From: Nocardioides lianchengensis
GTDB lineage: Bacteria; Actinomycetota; Actinomycetes; Propionibacteriales; Nocardioidaceae
DNA: 64,000 nt
Assembly: GCF_900101465.1 (NCBI RefSeq)
Contig: NZ_FMZM01000001.1
Span: 1-64,000, forward strand
Reading direction: 5' to 3'
Shown: positions 44,198 to 52,875 of the stretch, in pieces
Numbering within the stretch: position 1 is the first letter of the stretch
Layout of the letters: every line of letters starts with the position of its first letter
The notes under the pieces: model-generated
Seen by the model: the letters and a program-made list of their open reading frames with translations, nothing else
What the model was told of the DNA's origin: nothing
Databases searched by the model: none
Program-made: the position numbers and the translations under genes

Positions 44198-46668
44198 CCG
44201 CCGTCCAGGACGCGCCCGAGGTCGCCAAGGAGATCGGCCGTGACCGGCGCCGCAAGGAGGACCAGCGGCTGATCACCGGCCGGACCCGCTGGACCGACAA
44301 CATCACCCTGCCGGGGATGCTGCACCTGGCCATGGTGCGCAGCCCGTTCGCCCACGCGACCATCACCAGCATCGACACGAGCGCCGCGAAGGCTGCGACC
44401 AACGTCGTCGACGTCGTCACCGGGGAGGACCTGGGCGAGGCGCAGGGCGTGCTCATCAACGCCTGGCCGATCACCCCCGACCAGAAGGCGCCGACGCACC
44501 TGCCGGTGGCGACCGGCCGGGTCGCGTTCGCCGGGGAGATCGTCGCGGTCGTCGTCGCCCGCACCGCCGCCGAGGCGCGCGACGCGGCCGAGCTCGTCGA
44601 CGTCGAGTACGACGTGCTCCCGGCCGCCCTCGACCTGCGGGAGTCGGCGGAGGACACCGTCCTGGCCCACCCCGACCTCGGCACCAACAAGTCGGCGCTG
44701 TGGGTCTTCGACTCGAACGAGGCCGGGACGGGCGGCGACGTGGAGGCCGCGATCGCGGAGGCCCGCGCCGACGGCATCGTCCTGGAGCGGGAGTACCGTC
44801 AGCAGCGGCTGATCCCCGCCTTCATGGAGCCGCGCTCGACGGTGGTCGACCCGACCGGCGAGCAGCTGACGGTCTGGTCGGCGACCCAGATCCCGCACAT
44901 CCTCCGCTTCGCGCTGGCCGCGACAACCGGCATCCCGGAGTCCAAGCTGCGGGTGATCGCACCCGACGTCGGCGGGGGCTTCGGCGGCAAGCTGCAGACC
45001 ACCCCCGAGGAGTGGATCACCGTCGCGGTGGCCCGCCGGGTGGGCCGTCCGGTGAAGTACACCGAGACCCGCAGCGAGTCGCTGATGGCCGCCCACCACG
45101 GCCGCGACCAGTGGCAGAGGCTGACCCTGGCGGCCGACAGGGAGGGCAACGTCAAGGCCCTCAAGGTCGACCTGCTGGCCGATCTCGGCGCCTACGTGTC
45201 GCTCGTCGGCGGCGGCGTCCCGGTGCTCGGCGCCTTCATGTTCAACGCGATCTACAAGTTCCCCGCCTACCGCTTCGCCGTCCAGACCGTGCTCACCAAC
45301 AAGACCTGGACCGACGCCTACCGCGGCGCCGGCCGCCCGGAGGCGACGTTCGCCATCGAGCGGCTGATGGACGAGCTGGCCGCCGAGCTGGGCGTGGACC
45401 CGCTCGAGGTCCGGGAACGGAACTGGATCAAGCACGAGGAGTTCCCGTTCACCACGGTCGCCGGCCTGGAGTACGACTCCGGCAACTACGAGGCGGCCAC
45501 CGCCCGGGCCAAGGAGATGTTCGGGTACGACGAGCTGCGCGCCGAGCAGCGGCGCCGCCGCGACTCCGGCGACCCGGTCCAGCTCGGCATCGGCGTCTCG
45601 ACGTTCACCGAGATGTGCGGCCTCGCGCCGTCGCGGGTGCTCGGCTCGCTCGACTACGGCGCGGGCGGCTGGGAGCACGCGAGCGTGCGGATGCTGGCCA
45701 CCGGCACGGTCGAGGTGGTCACCGGCGCGAGCGCGCACGGGCAGGGACACGAGACGGCGTTCAGCCAGATCGTCGCCGACCGGCTCGGCGTCCCGTTCGA
45801 GGACGTCGAGGTGCTGCACGGCGACACCCAGGTCGCCCACAAGGGGCTGGACACCTACGGCTCCCGGTCGCTGGTCGTGGGCGGCGAGGCGCTGGTCAAG
45901 GCCACCGACAAGGTCGTCGAGAAGGCGAAGGTGGTCGCCGCCCACCTGCTCGAGGCGTCGGCCGACGACCTGGAGTTCGGCGGTGGCCGGTTCACGGTCC
46001 GCGGCACCGACCAGGGCATGGCGATCCAGGAGATCGCCTCCGCGGTGTTCGCCGCCCACGACCTGCCGGACGGGATGGAGCCGTCGCTCGACAGCGACGC
46101 GACGTACGACCCGGTGAACTTCAACTACCCGCACGGCACCCACCTGTGCGCGATGGAGGTCGACACCGAGACCGGCGCGCTGACGATGCGGAAGTACGTC
46201 TGCGTCGACGACATCGGCAACGTCATCAACCCGCTGATCGTGGCCGGTCAGGTGCACGGCGGGCTGGTGCAGGGCATCGCCCAGGCGCTCTGGGAGGAGG
46301 CCGTGTACGACGAGTCCGGCACCCTGGTCAGCGGCTCGTTCGTCGACTACCTGCTGCCGACCGCGGCCGACACGATCAGCTTCGAGGTCGACCACACGAC
46401 GACCCCGTCGCTGACCAACACGCTCGGCACCAAGGGGGTCGGCGAGGCCGGCACGATCGCCTCGACCCCGGCCGTGGTCAACGCGGTCGTCGACGCGCTG
46501 CGACCGCTCGGGGTCACCGACGTCCAGATGCCCTGCACGCCCGAGCGGGTGTGGAAGGCGATCAACGGCGACGGCGCCTCGGGCGGCCCCGCCACGGAGG
46601 CCGCGGCGATGCCGCACTTCGATCCCGCCGAACCCGGCGCCGACAGCACGGAAGGAGACGCCCGATGA
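44194..46668 (+). CDS. coxL: Molybdenum hydroxylase large subunit, form II CoxL type
   Basis: An 824-residue xanthine-dehydrogenase-family catalytic subunit. The Mo cofactor motifs [15 protein letters not shown] and [13 protein letters not shown] are present, with catalytic Glu751 in the last. The active-site loop reads AYRGAGR (375-381), the form II signature; form I CO dehydrogenase has AYXCSFR with a Cys binding Cu. So the Cu-Mo site of true CO dehydrogenase is not predicted, and the substrate may be an aldehyde, purine or other heterocycle. Coupled by ATGA to coxS and coxM. Confidence 0.92.
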
Positions 46669-47516
46669 TCCCCGCCGCATTCGACTACGTCGCGCCCACC
46701 TCGGTCGAGGACGCGCTCGCCGCCCTGGCCCAGCACGGTGACGACGCCAAGATCATCGCGGGCGGTCAGAGCCTGCTGCCGGTGCTCCGGATGCGCCTCA
46801 ACGCGCCCGAGATGGTCATCGACCTCGGTCGGATCGAGTCGCTGCGCGGGGTGCGCGACGACGGCGACGCGATCGTGGTCGGCGCGATGACCCCGCACTC
46901 CGTCGTCGGCTCGGACCCGCTGGTGGCCCAGCACGCCGCGCTGGTGGCCAAGGCCGTCGAGCACCTGGCCGACGCCCAGGTGCGGCACCGCGGGACCTTC
47001 GGCGGCGCGCTCGCGCACGCCGACCCCGCCGGGGATCTCGGAGCGCCCGCGCTCGCGCTCGGGGCCGAGTTCGTGGTGGCCGGCCCGGGGGGCAGCCGGA
47101 CCGTGGCCGCCGACGACTTCTTCGTCGATCTCTTCGAGACGGCGATCGGCGAGGACGAGATCCTCACCGAGGTGCGGCTGCCCAAGCGGACCGGCTGGGG
47201 CGCGCACTACGAGAAGTTCGTGCGGGTCGCCCACCAGTGGCCGATCGTGGCGGTCGCGGCGACCGTGCGGGTCGAGGGAGGCGTGATCGCGGAGGCCCGG
47301 ATCGGGCTCACCAACATGGGCTCGACGCCGCTGCGGGCGCGGGCGGTCGAGGAGGCGCTGGCGGGACAGCCGGCGACCGAGGACGCCGTACGGGCCGCTG
47401 CCGAGCACGCGACCGAGGGCACGAACCCGCCCTCGGACCTCAACGGGGACGCCGACTACCGGCGGCACCTCGCGCGGGTCCTCACCCGGCGGGCGATCCT
47501 GGCGGCCGCGTCCTGA
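46665..47516 (+). CDS. coxM: Molybdenum hydroxylase FAD subunit (CoxM-like)
   Basis: A 283-residue FAD-binding subunit: AGGQSLLPVLRMRL (about 32-45) and RGTFGGALAHADPAGDLGAPALAL (about 106-129) bind FAD, followed by the CO-dehydrogenase flavoprotein C-terminal domain (FVRVAHQWPIVAVAATVRVEGGV). It takes electrons from CoxS and passes them to a quinone or other acceptor. Overlaps coxL by ATGA and coxG by TGATG. Confidence 0.93.
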   Translation: MIPAAFDYVAPTSVEDALAALAQHGDDAKIIAGGQSLLPVLRMRLNAPEMVIDLGRIESLRGVRDDGDAIVVGAMTPHSVVGSDPLVAQHAALVAKAVEHLADAQVRHRGTFGGALAHADPAGDLGAPALALGAEFVVAGPGGSRTVAADDFFVDLFETAIGEDEILTEVRLPKRTGWGAHYEKFVRVAHQWPIVAVAATVRVEGGVIAEARIGLTNMGSTPLRARAVEEALAGQPATEDAVRAAAEHATEGTNPPSDLNGDADYRRHLARVLTRRAILAAAS

Positions 47517-48229
47517 TGGACCTCCAGCACCGCTTCACCGTCCCCACCTCGGTCGACGAGACCTGGGCGCACTTCAACGACATCGCCTCGGTCGCCGAGT
47601 GCTTCCCGGGCGCCACGGTCACCTCGGTCGAGCCCGACACCTTCGCCGGCTCGGTGAAGGTCAAGCTCGGCCCCATCGCGCTCGTCTACTCCGGCTCCGG
47701 CCGGTTCGTCGAGAAGGACGAGGCGGCGCACCGGTTCGTCGTGGAGGCGAACGGCAAGGACAAGCGCGGCAACGGCACGGCGGGCGCGACGGTCACGCTG
47801 TCGATGGCGCCCGGACCGGCCGGCACCGACGTCGAGGTGCTCACCGACCTCGCCATCACCGGCAAACCGGCCCAGTTCGGGCGCGGCGTGATGCAGGACG
47901 TCTCGGACAAGCTGCTCGGCCAGTTCGTGACCTGTCTCGAGCAGCGGCTCTCGAGCACGCCAGACCCGGGGGTCGGCGGTGAGTCCGCCACCGAACCGGC
48001 CCCCGGTCCGGTGGCCAGCTCACCGCCGCCCCCGAGCAGCGGTGAGCCCGCCACCGGCTCCGCGGTCGGATCGGTGGACAGGTCACCGCCGCCGCGGGCC
48101 CACGCCGCGGACTCGGTCGACCTGGGAGCGGCCGTCGTACCGGTGCTGCTGAGGACGTACGGCGGCCCGCTGGCGGCCGGTCTGTTCGGATTGCTGGTCG
48201 GCTGGCTGATCGGACGCCGGGGGCGCTGA
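47516..48229 (+). CDS. coxG: CoxG family SRPBCC protein with C-terminal membrane anchor
   Basis: A 237-residue protein: SRPBCC lipid-binding domain (about 1-145: MDLQHRFTVPTSVDETWAHFNDIASVAECFPGA), a Ser/Pro/Ala linker (about 150-195) and a C-terminal transmembrane helix (YGGPLAAGLFGLLVGWLIGRRGR). CoxG anchors Mo-CO dehydrogenase to the membrane and has been reported to deliver menaquinone, so electrons here probably enter the quinone pool. Last gene of the cox operon. Confidence 0.88.
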   Translation: MDLQHRFTVPTSVDETWAHFNDIASVAECFPGATVTSVEPDTFAGSVKVKLGPIALVYSGSGRFVEKDEAAHRFVVEANGKDKRGNGTAGATVTLSMAPGPAGTDVEVLTDLAITGKPAQFGRGVMQDVSDKLLGQFVTCLEQRLSSTPDPGVGGESATEPAPGPVASSPPPPSSGEPATGSAVGSVDRSPPPRAHAADSVDLGAAVVPVLLRTYGGPLAAGLFGLLVGWLIGRRGR

Positions 48230-48245
48230 GCCCCGGCGGGCGGGG

Positions 48246-48572
48246 TCAGCGCTTGAGATCGCGCCGTACGCGCCGTCGTACCTGCAGCATCCGCAGGGAG
48301 CCCGCGATGATCGCGAGCAGCATCCCGGCCGCGGTGGCGACCAGCAGCGAGGCGGCCAGCGGGGCGGTGCCCTCCCAGCCGAAGTAGGAGACCTGCACCG
48401 ACTGGGTGTTCTGCACGATGAAGACGACCAGCAGGATCAGCACCACGGCGGCGACGACCAGGGCGGCCCAGGTGCCGCTGGTCCTCGAGCCGCGCAGCGG
48501 GTCGGCCCGGGGGGCCTCGGTCACGGGGGCGCTGCCGGTGTCGCCGGTGACCGGGTCGGTGGTGTCGCTCAT
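48246..48572 (-). CDS. LapA domain (DUF1049) membrane protein
   Basis: A 108-residue protein: disordered acidic N terminus (1-30), two transmembrane helices (about 34-53 and 70-92) and a basic tail (RMLQVRRRVRRDLKR). The motif VVFIVQNTQSVQVSYFGWEG is diagnostic of LapA/YciS-type proteins, whose role in envelope assembly is poorly known. Val-Arg in the tail is coded GTA-CGA, giving a GTACGAC site. Confidence 0.85.
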   Translation of the reverse strand: MSDTTDPVTGDTGSAPVTEAPRADPLRGSRTSGTWAALVVAAVVLILLVVFIVQNTQSVQVSYFGWEGTAPLAASLLVATAAGMLLAIIAGSLRMLQVRRRVRRDLKR

Positions 48573-48608
48573 GACCCCCGGTGCCCGTCGGCGCGCGCCG
48601 TCACACGC

Positions 48609-48857
48609 TCAGACGACGACGACCACCAGGGCCACGACCACCGCGAGCACCAGCAGGAGCAGCAGCGCCCAGACCAGCGGCCGCGGCCGGTCGGGCGCGG
48701 AGCCGTCGGTGTGGTGGACACGGCTGTCCTGGGAGACCACGAAGCCCATCGTCGGCTCGCTGGCCGCGCCGGGATAGGCGTCCTCGCCGCGCACGTGCTC
48801 GTGCGGGGCGGGCGGGATGTCGACCGGGTCGGTCCGGGGGTCCTGGCGCTCGGGCAT
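48609..48857 (-). CDS. Small C-tail-anchored membrane protein
   Basis: An 82-residue protein starting at ATG 48857 (MPERQDPRTDPVDIPPAPHE). The first 60 residues are polar and acidic; the last 20 are a single hydrophobic segment of Leu and Val (WALLLLLVLAVVVALVVVVV), so it is a tail-anchored protein with the N terminus in the cytoplasm. No family recognised. 36 bases upstream of the LapA gene on the same strand. Confidence 0.65.
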   Translation of the reverse strand: MPERQDPRTDPVDIPPAPHEHVRGEDAYPGAASEPTMGFVVSQDSRVHHTDGSAPDRPRPLVWALLLLLVLAVVVALVVVVV

Positions 48858-48969
48858 GGCGTCGCTCCTTCGTCTCCGAGATGGACGGAGTTGCTGTCCG
48901 GTGCCCATCACACCCCCTGCCGAGACCGCCGTCACCCGGCTTTCCGGGCGGGCGGCTCCCGGCGGGTGG

Positions 48970-49842
48970 TCAGCCCCCCGCGGCGGAGAGCCGGTCGAAC
49001 TCCTCGTCGGTCAGCTCGATGCCGGCGGCGGCGGTGTTGGACTCCAGGTGGTCGACGCTGGACGTGCCGGGGATCGGCAGCACCACCGGAGAGCGGCGCA
49101 GCAGCCAGGCCAGGGCCAGCTGCGAGGGCGTCGCGTCGTGCTCGCGCGCGGCGTCGGCCAGCGGGCCGTCCTCCTTCGACAGCGCCCCGGTCGCGAGCGG
49201 GAACCACGGGATGAAGCCGATGCCCTCGGCGTCGCAGTGGTCCAGCAGCTCCTCGGCCGAGCGGTCGGCCAGGTTGTAGAGGTTCTGCACCGACACGATC
49301 GGCGCGACCTGCTGGGCCGCCTTCAGCTGGTCGACGTCGACCTCCGAGAGCCCGATGTGCCGGATCTTGCCCTCGTCACGGAGCTTCGCGAGCTCGCCGA
49401 CCTGGTCCTCGAGGGGGACGGCGCCGTCGATGCGGTGCAGCTGGAACAGGTCGATCCGCTCCAGCCCGAGCCGGCGCAGGGACAGCTCGCACTGCTGGCG
49501 CAGGTACGCCGGGTTGCCGACCGGGGTCCACACGCCGGGGCCCTGGCGGGTCAGCCCGGCCTTGGTGGCGATCACGACGTCGTCGGCGTACGGGTGCAGG
49601 GCCTCCTTCAGCAGCTGCTCGGCGGTCTCGGGGCCGTAGGAGTCGGCGGTGTCGAAAAAGGTGATCCCGATCTCGACCGCGCGCCGCAGCACCCGGATCG
49701 CCTCGTCGTGGTCCTTCGGCGGACCCCAGACCCCCTCGCCGGGGAGCTGCATCGTGCCGTAGCCGAGGCGGACGACGGGGAGGTCGCCGCCCAGCTGGAA
49801 GGTGCCGCTGGCTGCTGCCAGGTTGTCGCTCGTGGTGGTCAT
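48970..49842 (-). CDS. Aldo/keto reductase
   Basis: A 290-residue NADPH-dependent reductase of the AKR TIM-barrel family. Catalytic tetrad candidates: Asp and Tyr in FFDTADSYGPETAEQLL, Lys in VIATKAG, His in LFQLHRID. The C-terminal VVLPIPGTSSVDHLESN binds the cofactor. It reduces aldehydes or ketones; the substrate is unknown. It starts on the base next to the end of gnd, so it is co-transcribed with it, and gnd is a source of NADPH or NADH. Confidence 0.9.
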   Translation of the reverse strand: MTTTSDNLAAASGTFQLGGDLPVVRLGYGTMQLPGEGVWGPPKDHDEAIRVLRRAVEIGITFFDTADSYGPETAEQLLKEALHPYADDVVIATKAGLTRQGPGVWTPVGNPAYLRQQCELSLRRLGLERIDLFQLHRIDGAVPLEDQVGELAKLRDEGKIRHIGLSEVDVDQLKAAQQVAPIVSVQNLYNLADRSAEELLDHCDAEGIGFIPWFPLATGALSKEDGPLADAAREHDATPSQLALAWLLRRSPVVLPIPGTSSVDHLESNTAAAGIELTDEEFDRLSAAGG

Positions 49843-51285
49843 TCAGATCTCCTGTTCGCTGCGGTCGCCGGCCCAGAGGGTGTGGAAGGTCCCCTCGCGG
49901 TCGACGCGTCGGTAGGTGTGCGCCCCGAAGTCGTCCCGGAGCGCCTGGATCAGGGCGGCGGGCAGCCGCTCGCGGCGGAGCCCGTCGAAGTAGGACAGTG
50001 AGCTGCCGAAGGCCGGGACCGGGACGCCGCCCCGGGCCGCCGTGGCGACCACCTCGCGCCAGGCGTCCACGCCGCCCTTGACCGCGTCGGCGAAGTACGC
50101 CGTGGTCAGCAGGGTGGTGAGGTCGGGCTCCTCGGCGTACGCGTCCTTGATCCGGTCGAGGAACTGCGCCCGGATGATGCAGCCGCCGCGCCAGATCGTG
50201 GCGACGGAGCCGAGGTCGACGTCCCAGCCGTGCTCCTCGGCGCCGGCCGCGATCTGGTCGAAGCCCTGGGCGTAGGCGACCACCTTGGAGGCGTAGAGCG
50301 CGGCCCGGACCTGGTCGACGAAGACGTCGCGGTCCACCGACACCCGCTGCTCGTCGGGGTCGGTGGTGAACACCTCGCGGGCGGCGGCCCGCTGCTCGGT
50401 GTGGCCCGACAGGCTGCGGGCGAAGGTGGCCTCGGCGATGCCCGTGACCGGGACGCCGAGGTCGAGCGCCGCCTGCACGGTCCAGCGGCCGGTGCCCTTC
50501 TGCTCGGCCTCGTCGAGGACGACGTCGACGAACGGCTGACCGCCCTCGCCGTCGGTGTGGCGCAGCACGTCGGCGGTCATCTCGATGAGGAACGACTCCA
50601 GGTCGCCGCCGTTCCACTCCTCGAAGACGTCGGCGATCTCGGCCGGGCTGAGCCCGGCGATGCTGCGCAGCAGGTCGTAGGCCTCCGCGATCAGCTGCAT
50701 GTCGGCGTACTCGATGCCGTTGTGGACCATCTTCACGAAGTGGCCCGCCGCGTCGGGGCCGACGTGGGCCGCGCACGGCGTCCCGTCGACCTGCGCGGCG
50801 ATCGACTCGACGATCGGGCCGAGCCGCTCGTAGGCGTGCTCGGAGCCCCCGACCATGATCGAGGGGCCGTGGAGCGCGCCCTCCTCGCCGCCCGAGACGC
50901 CCATCCCGACGAAGTGCAGGCCCTTCTCGGACAGCGCCTGCTCGCGGCGGACCGTGTCGGCGAAGTGGGCGTTGCCGCCGTCGACCACGATGTCGCCCTC
51001 GTCGAGCAGCGGCACCAGCTCGTCGATCACCGCGTCGGTCGGCTCGCCGGCCTTGACCATGATGATGATCGCGCGCGGCGTCTCGATGCTCTTCACGAAG
51101 TCCTCGAGCGACTCGCTGGCCACGAACGTGCCCTCGTCGCCGAACTCGTCGACGAGCGCCTCGGTCTTGGTGAAGGTGCGGTTGTGGACCGCCGTGACGT
51201 GCCCGTGCCGGGCGATGTTGCGGGCCAGGTTGCGGCCCATCACGGCCAGCCCGGTCACCCCGATCGTTGCCTGCTGCTCTGCCAT
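49843..51285 (-). CDS. gnd: 6-phosphogluconate dehydrogenase, decarboxylating
   Basis: A 480-residue enzyme of the oxidative pentose phosphate pathway, converting 6-phosphogluconate to ribulose 5-phosphate and CO2 with NAD(P)H. Motifs: GVTGLAVMGRNLARNIARHG, VDGGNAHFADTVRRE, GVSGGEEGALHGPSIMVGG, KMVHNGIEYADMQ with the catalytic Lys, and WRGGCIIRAQFLDRI. Length fits the 470-480-residue homodimeric type. I start at ATG 51285 (MAEQQATIG); an in-frame start 12 bases upstream is possible. Coupled to the aldo/keto reductase. Confidence 0.95.
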   Translation of the reverse strand: MAEQQATIGVTGLAVMGRNLARNIARHGHVTAVHNRTFTKTEALVDEFGDEGTFVASESLEDFVKSIETPRAIIIMVKAGEPTDAVIDELVPLLDEGDIVVDGGNAHFADTVRREQALSEKGLHFVGMGVSGGEEGALHGPSIMVGGSEHAYERLGPIVESIAAQVDGTPCAAHVGPDAAGHFVKMVHNGIEYADMQLIAEAYDLLRSIAGLSPAEIADVFEEWNGGDLESFLIEMTADVLRHTDGEGGQPFVDVVLDEAEQKGTGRWTVQAALDLGVPVTGIAEATFARSLSGHTEQRAAAREVFTTDPDEQRVSVDRDVFVDQVRAALYASKVVAYAQGFDQIAAGAEEHGWDVDLGSVATIWRGGCIIRAQFLDRIKDAYAEEPDLTTLLTTAYFADAVKGGVDAWREVVATAARGGVPVPAFGSSLSYFDGLRRERLPAALIQALRDDFGAHTYRRVDREGTFHTLWAGDRSEQEI

Positions 51286-51327
51286 GTCTCCAGCCAACTA
51301 CGCCAGGCCAAACCCCGGCTCTCGCTG

Positions 51328-51425
51328 GTCTCTCTCGCGAGCGCCAGCGAGCGTATCGAGACCCTCGGTCACGGTCTCGATACGCCGGTCGCGACCTCCT
51401 TCGTCGGTCGCGCGGCTACTCGACC
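51328..51425. repeat. Intergenic palindromic repeats, copies 3 and 4
   Basis: Two back-to-back units in a 183-base gap: a shorter one (51328-51363, ending gcgtatcgagacc) and a full one (51373-51425, ggtctcgatacgcc ... ggctactcgacc) with inner arms ggtcgcg and cgcgcgg-like sequence. The full unit shares both ends with the copy at 35812-35871. Confidence 0.68.
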
Positions 51426-51468
51426 TGGGGCGTGCCTCTTCGCCCTCGCAGGCTCGGGCGAAGCGCCC

Positions 51469-52086
51469 TCAGAACACGTTGAGGGGGCGGAACTGGACGG
51501 AGATCCGAGGTCCGGCGGACGAGACCTTGGGGACGGCGTGCTCCCAGGTGCGCTGGCAGGAGCCGCCCATCACGACCAGGTCGCCGTGGCCCATCTCGAC
51601 CACGACCGCCTCGGCCCCGCCGGCCCGCGGGCGCAGGTGCAGCTTGCGGGGGTCGCCGACGGAGACGATCGCGACCATCGTGTCCTGGGTCTTCCCGCGG
51701 CCGATCGTGTCGCCGTGCCAGGCGACGGAGTCGCGACCGTCGCGGTAGTAGCAGCAGCCGGCGGTGCGGAAGGGTTCGCCCAGCTCGGGCCGGTAGTGGT
51801 CGCTGAGCGCGTCGCGCGCCTCCTCGAGCACGGGGTGGGGGAGTGGCTCGCCGAGCATGTAGGTGTGCAGCAGTCGCGGCACGTCGACGACCCGGTCGTA
51901 CATCTGCCGCCGCTCGGCCCGCCACGGGACGTCGGCGACCAGCCGGGCGAAGACGTCGTCGGCGTCCGGCAGCCAGCTGCGTCGTACGTCGACCCAGGCG
52001 CCGCGGGTCAGTCCCATCCGCTCGATCCCCGAGAAGTCGCGCACCCCGGCGGGGGCCGCCTGGAACAGCGAGCTCTGGAAGTCCAT
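51469..52086 (-). CDS. AlkB-like 2OG-Fe(II) dioxygenase, probably SOS-induced
   Basis: A 205-residue oxygenase of the AlkB family, which reverses alkylation of DNA or RNA bases with Fe(II), 2-oxoglutarate and O2. Iron ligands His124 and Asp126 (WHGDTIG) and His183 (WEHAVPK); PRISVQFR supplies the 2-oxoglutarate-binding Arg. A consensus LexA box lies 14 bases before the ATG, overlapping the -35 area of a TAGGAT promoter. This fits a DNA-repair role. Divergent from an ABC exporter. Confidence 0.88.
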   Translation of the reverse strand: MDFQSSLFQAAPAGVRDFSGIERMGLTRGAWVDVRRSWLPDADDVFARLVADVPWRAERRQMYDRVVDVPRLLHTYMLGEPLPHPVLEEARDALSDHYRPELGEPFRTAGCCYYRDGRDSVAWHGDTIGRGKTQDTMVAIVSVGDPRKLHLRPRAGGAEAVVVEMGHGDLVVMGGSCQRTWEHAVPKVSSAGPRISVQFRPLNVF

Positions 52087-52092
52087 GCGCGC

Positions 52093-52115
52093 ATCCTAGT
52101 CGAACAGGCGTTCGA
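52093..52115 (-). promoter_or_regulatory. LexA (SOS) box and -10 of the AlkB-like gene
   Basis: The 16-base site TCGAAC-aggc-GTTCGA (52100-52115) matches the actinobacterial LexA consensus CGAACRNRYGTTCG at every position. On the minus strand TAGGAT (52093-52098) follows directly, and the AlkB-like ATG is at 52086, so LexA would block a leaderless promoter. The divergent ABC genes start 35 bases away. Confidence 0.88.
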
Positions 52116-52149
52116 GCAAAATGTCGGAGAAGTCTGGGAGCATCCCTCC

Positions 52150-52875
52150 ATGACCGAGATCGCCTGCCAGGTGCGCGGGCTCACCAAGACCTACGGCACG
52201 GGCCAGGCCGTGGTACGCGCCCTCGACGACGTCACCCTCGACCTCCTCGCGGGCGAGTTCACCGCGGTGATGGGGCCGAGCGGCTCCGGCAAGTCGACGC
52301 TCATGCACTGCCTGGCCGCGCTCGACACCGCCACCAGCGGCCAGGTCCTGGTCGGCGAGCAGGACCTCACCACGCTCGACGACAAGGCGCTGACCCGGCT
52401 GCGTCGCGACGAGATCGGGTTCGTCTTCCAGTCGTTCAACCTGGTCCCGACGCTCAGCGCCGAGGAGAACATCCTGCTGCCGCTGGCCATCGCCGGCCGC
52501 AAGCCCGACCGCGAGTGGTACGACGCGGTCGTCGACACGGTCGGCATCGGTGACCGGCTGCGCCACAAGCCGAGCGAGCTGTCCGGCGGCCAGCAGCAGC
52601 GCGTCGCCGTCGCCCGGGCGCTGGTCAGCCGGCCGCGGATCGTCTTCGCCGACGAGCCCACCGGCAACCTCGACTCGCGCTCCGGCGCCGAGGTGCTCGA
52701 CCTGCTGCGCCGCAGCGCCGACCAGGGCCAGACGATCGTGATGGTGACGCACGACCCGGTGGCGGCGTCGTACACCGACCGGGTGGTCTTCCTGGCCGAC
52801 GGCCAGGTCGTCAGCGAGCTGCGCGAGCCCACGCGCGAGCAGGTCCTCGAGGTCATGGCCGGGATGGCGGGCTGA
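52150..52875 (+). CDS. ABC transporter ATP-binding protein (MacB/LolD type)
   Basis: A 241-residue ATPase: Walker A GPSGSGKST at 42-50, Q loop FVFQSFNLVPTLSAEENI, signature LSGGQQQRVAVARAL, Walker B RIVFADEPTGNLD, switch His in VMVTHDPVAA. The FQSFNLVP and DEPTGNLDS signatures are those of the MacB/LolD/FtsE class, which drives lipoprotein or peptide export. It overlaps the permease gene by TGATG. Its promoter region contains the SOS box at 52100. Confidence 0.93.
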   Translation: MTEIACQVRGLTKTYGTGQAVVRALDDVTLDLLAGEFTAVMGPSGSGKSTLMHCLAALDTATSGQVLVGEQDLTTLDDKALTRLRRDEIGFVFQSFNLVPTLSAEENILLPLAIAGRKPDREWYDAVVDTVGIGDRLRHKPSELSGGQQQRVAVARALVSRPRIVFADEPTGNLDSRSGAEVLDLLRRSADQGQTIVMVTHDPVAASYTDRVVFLADGQVVSELREPTREQVLEVMAGMAG

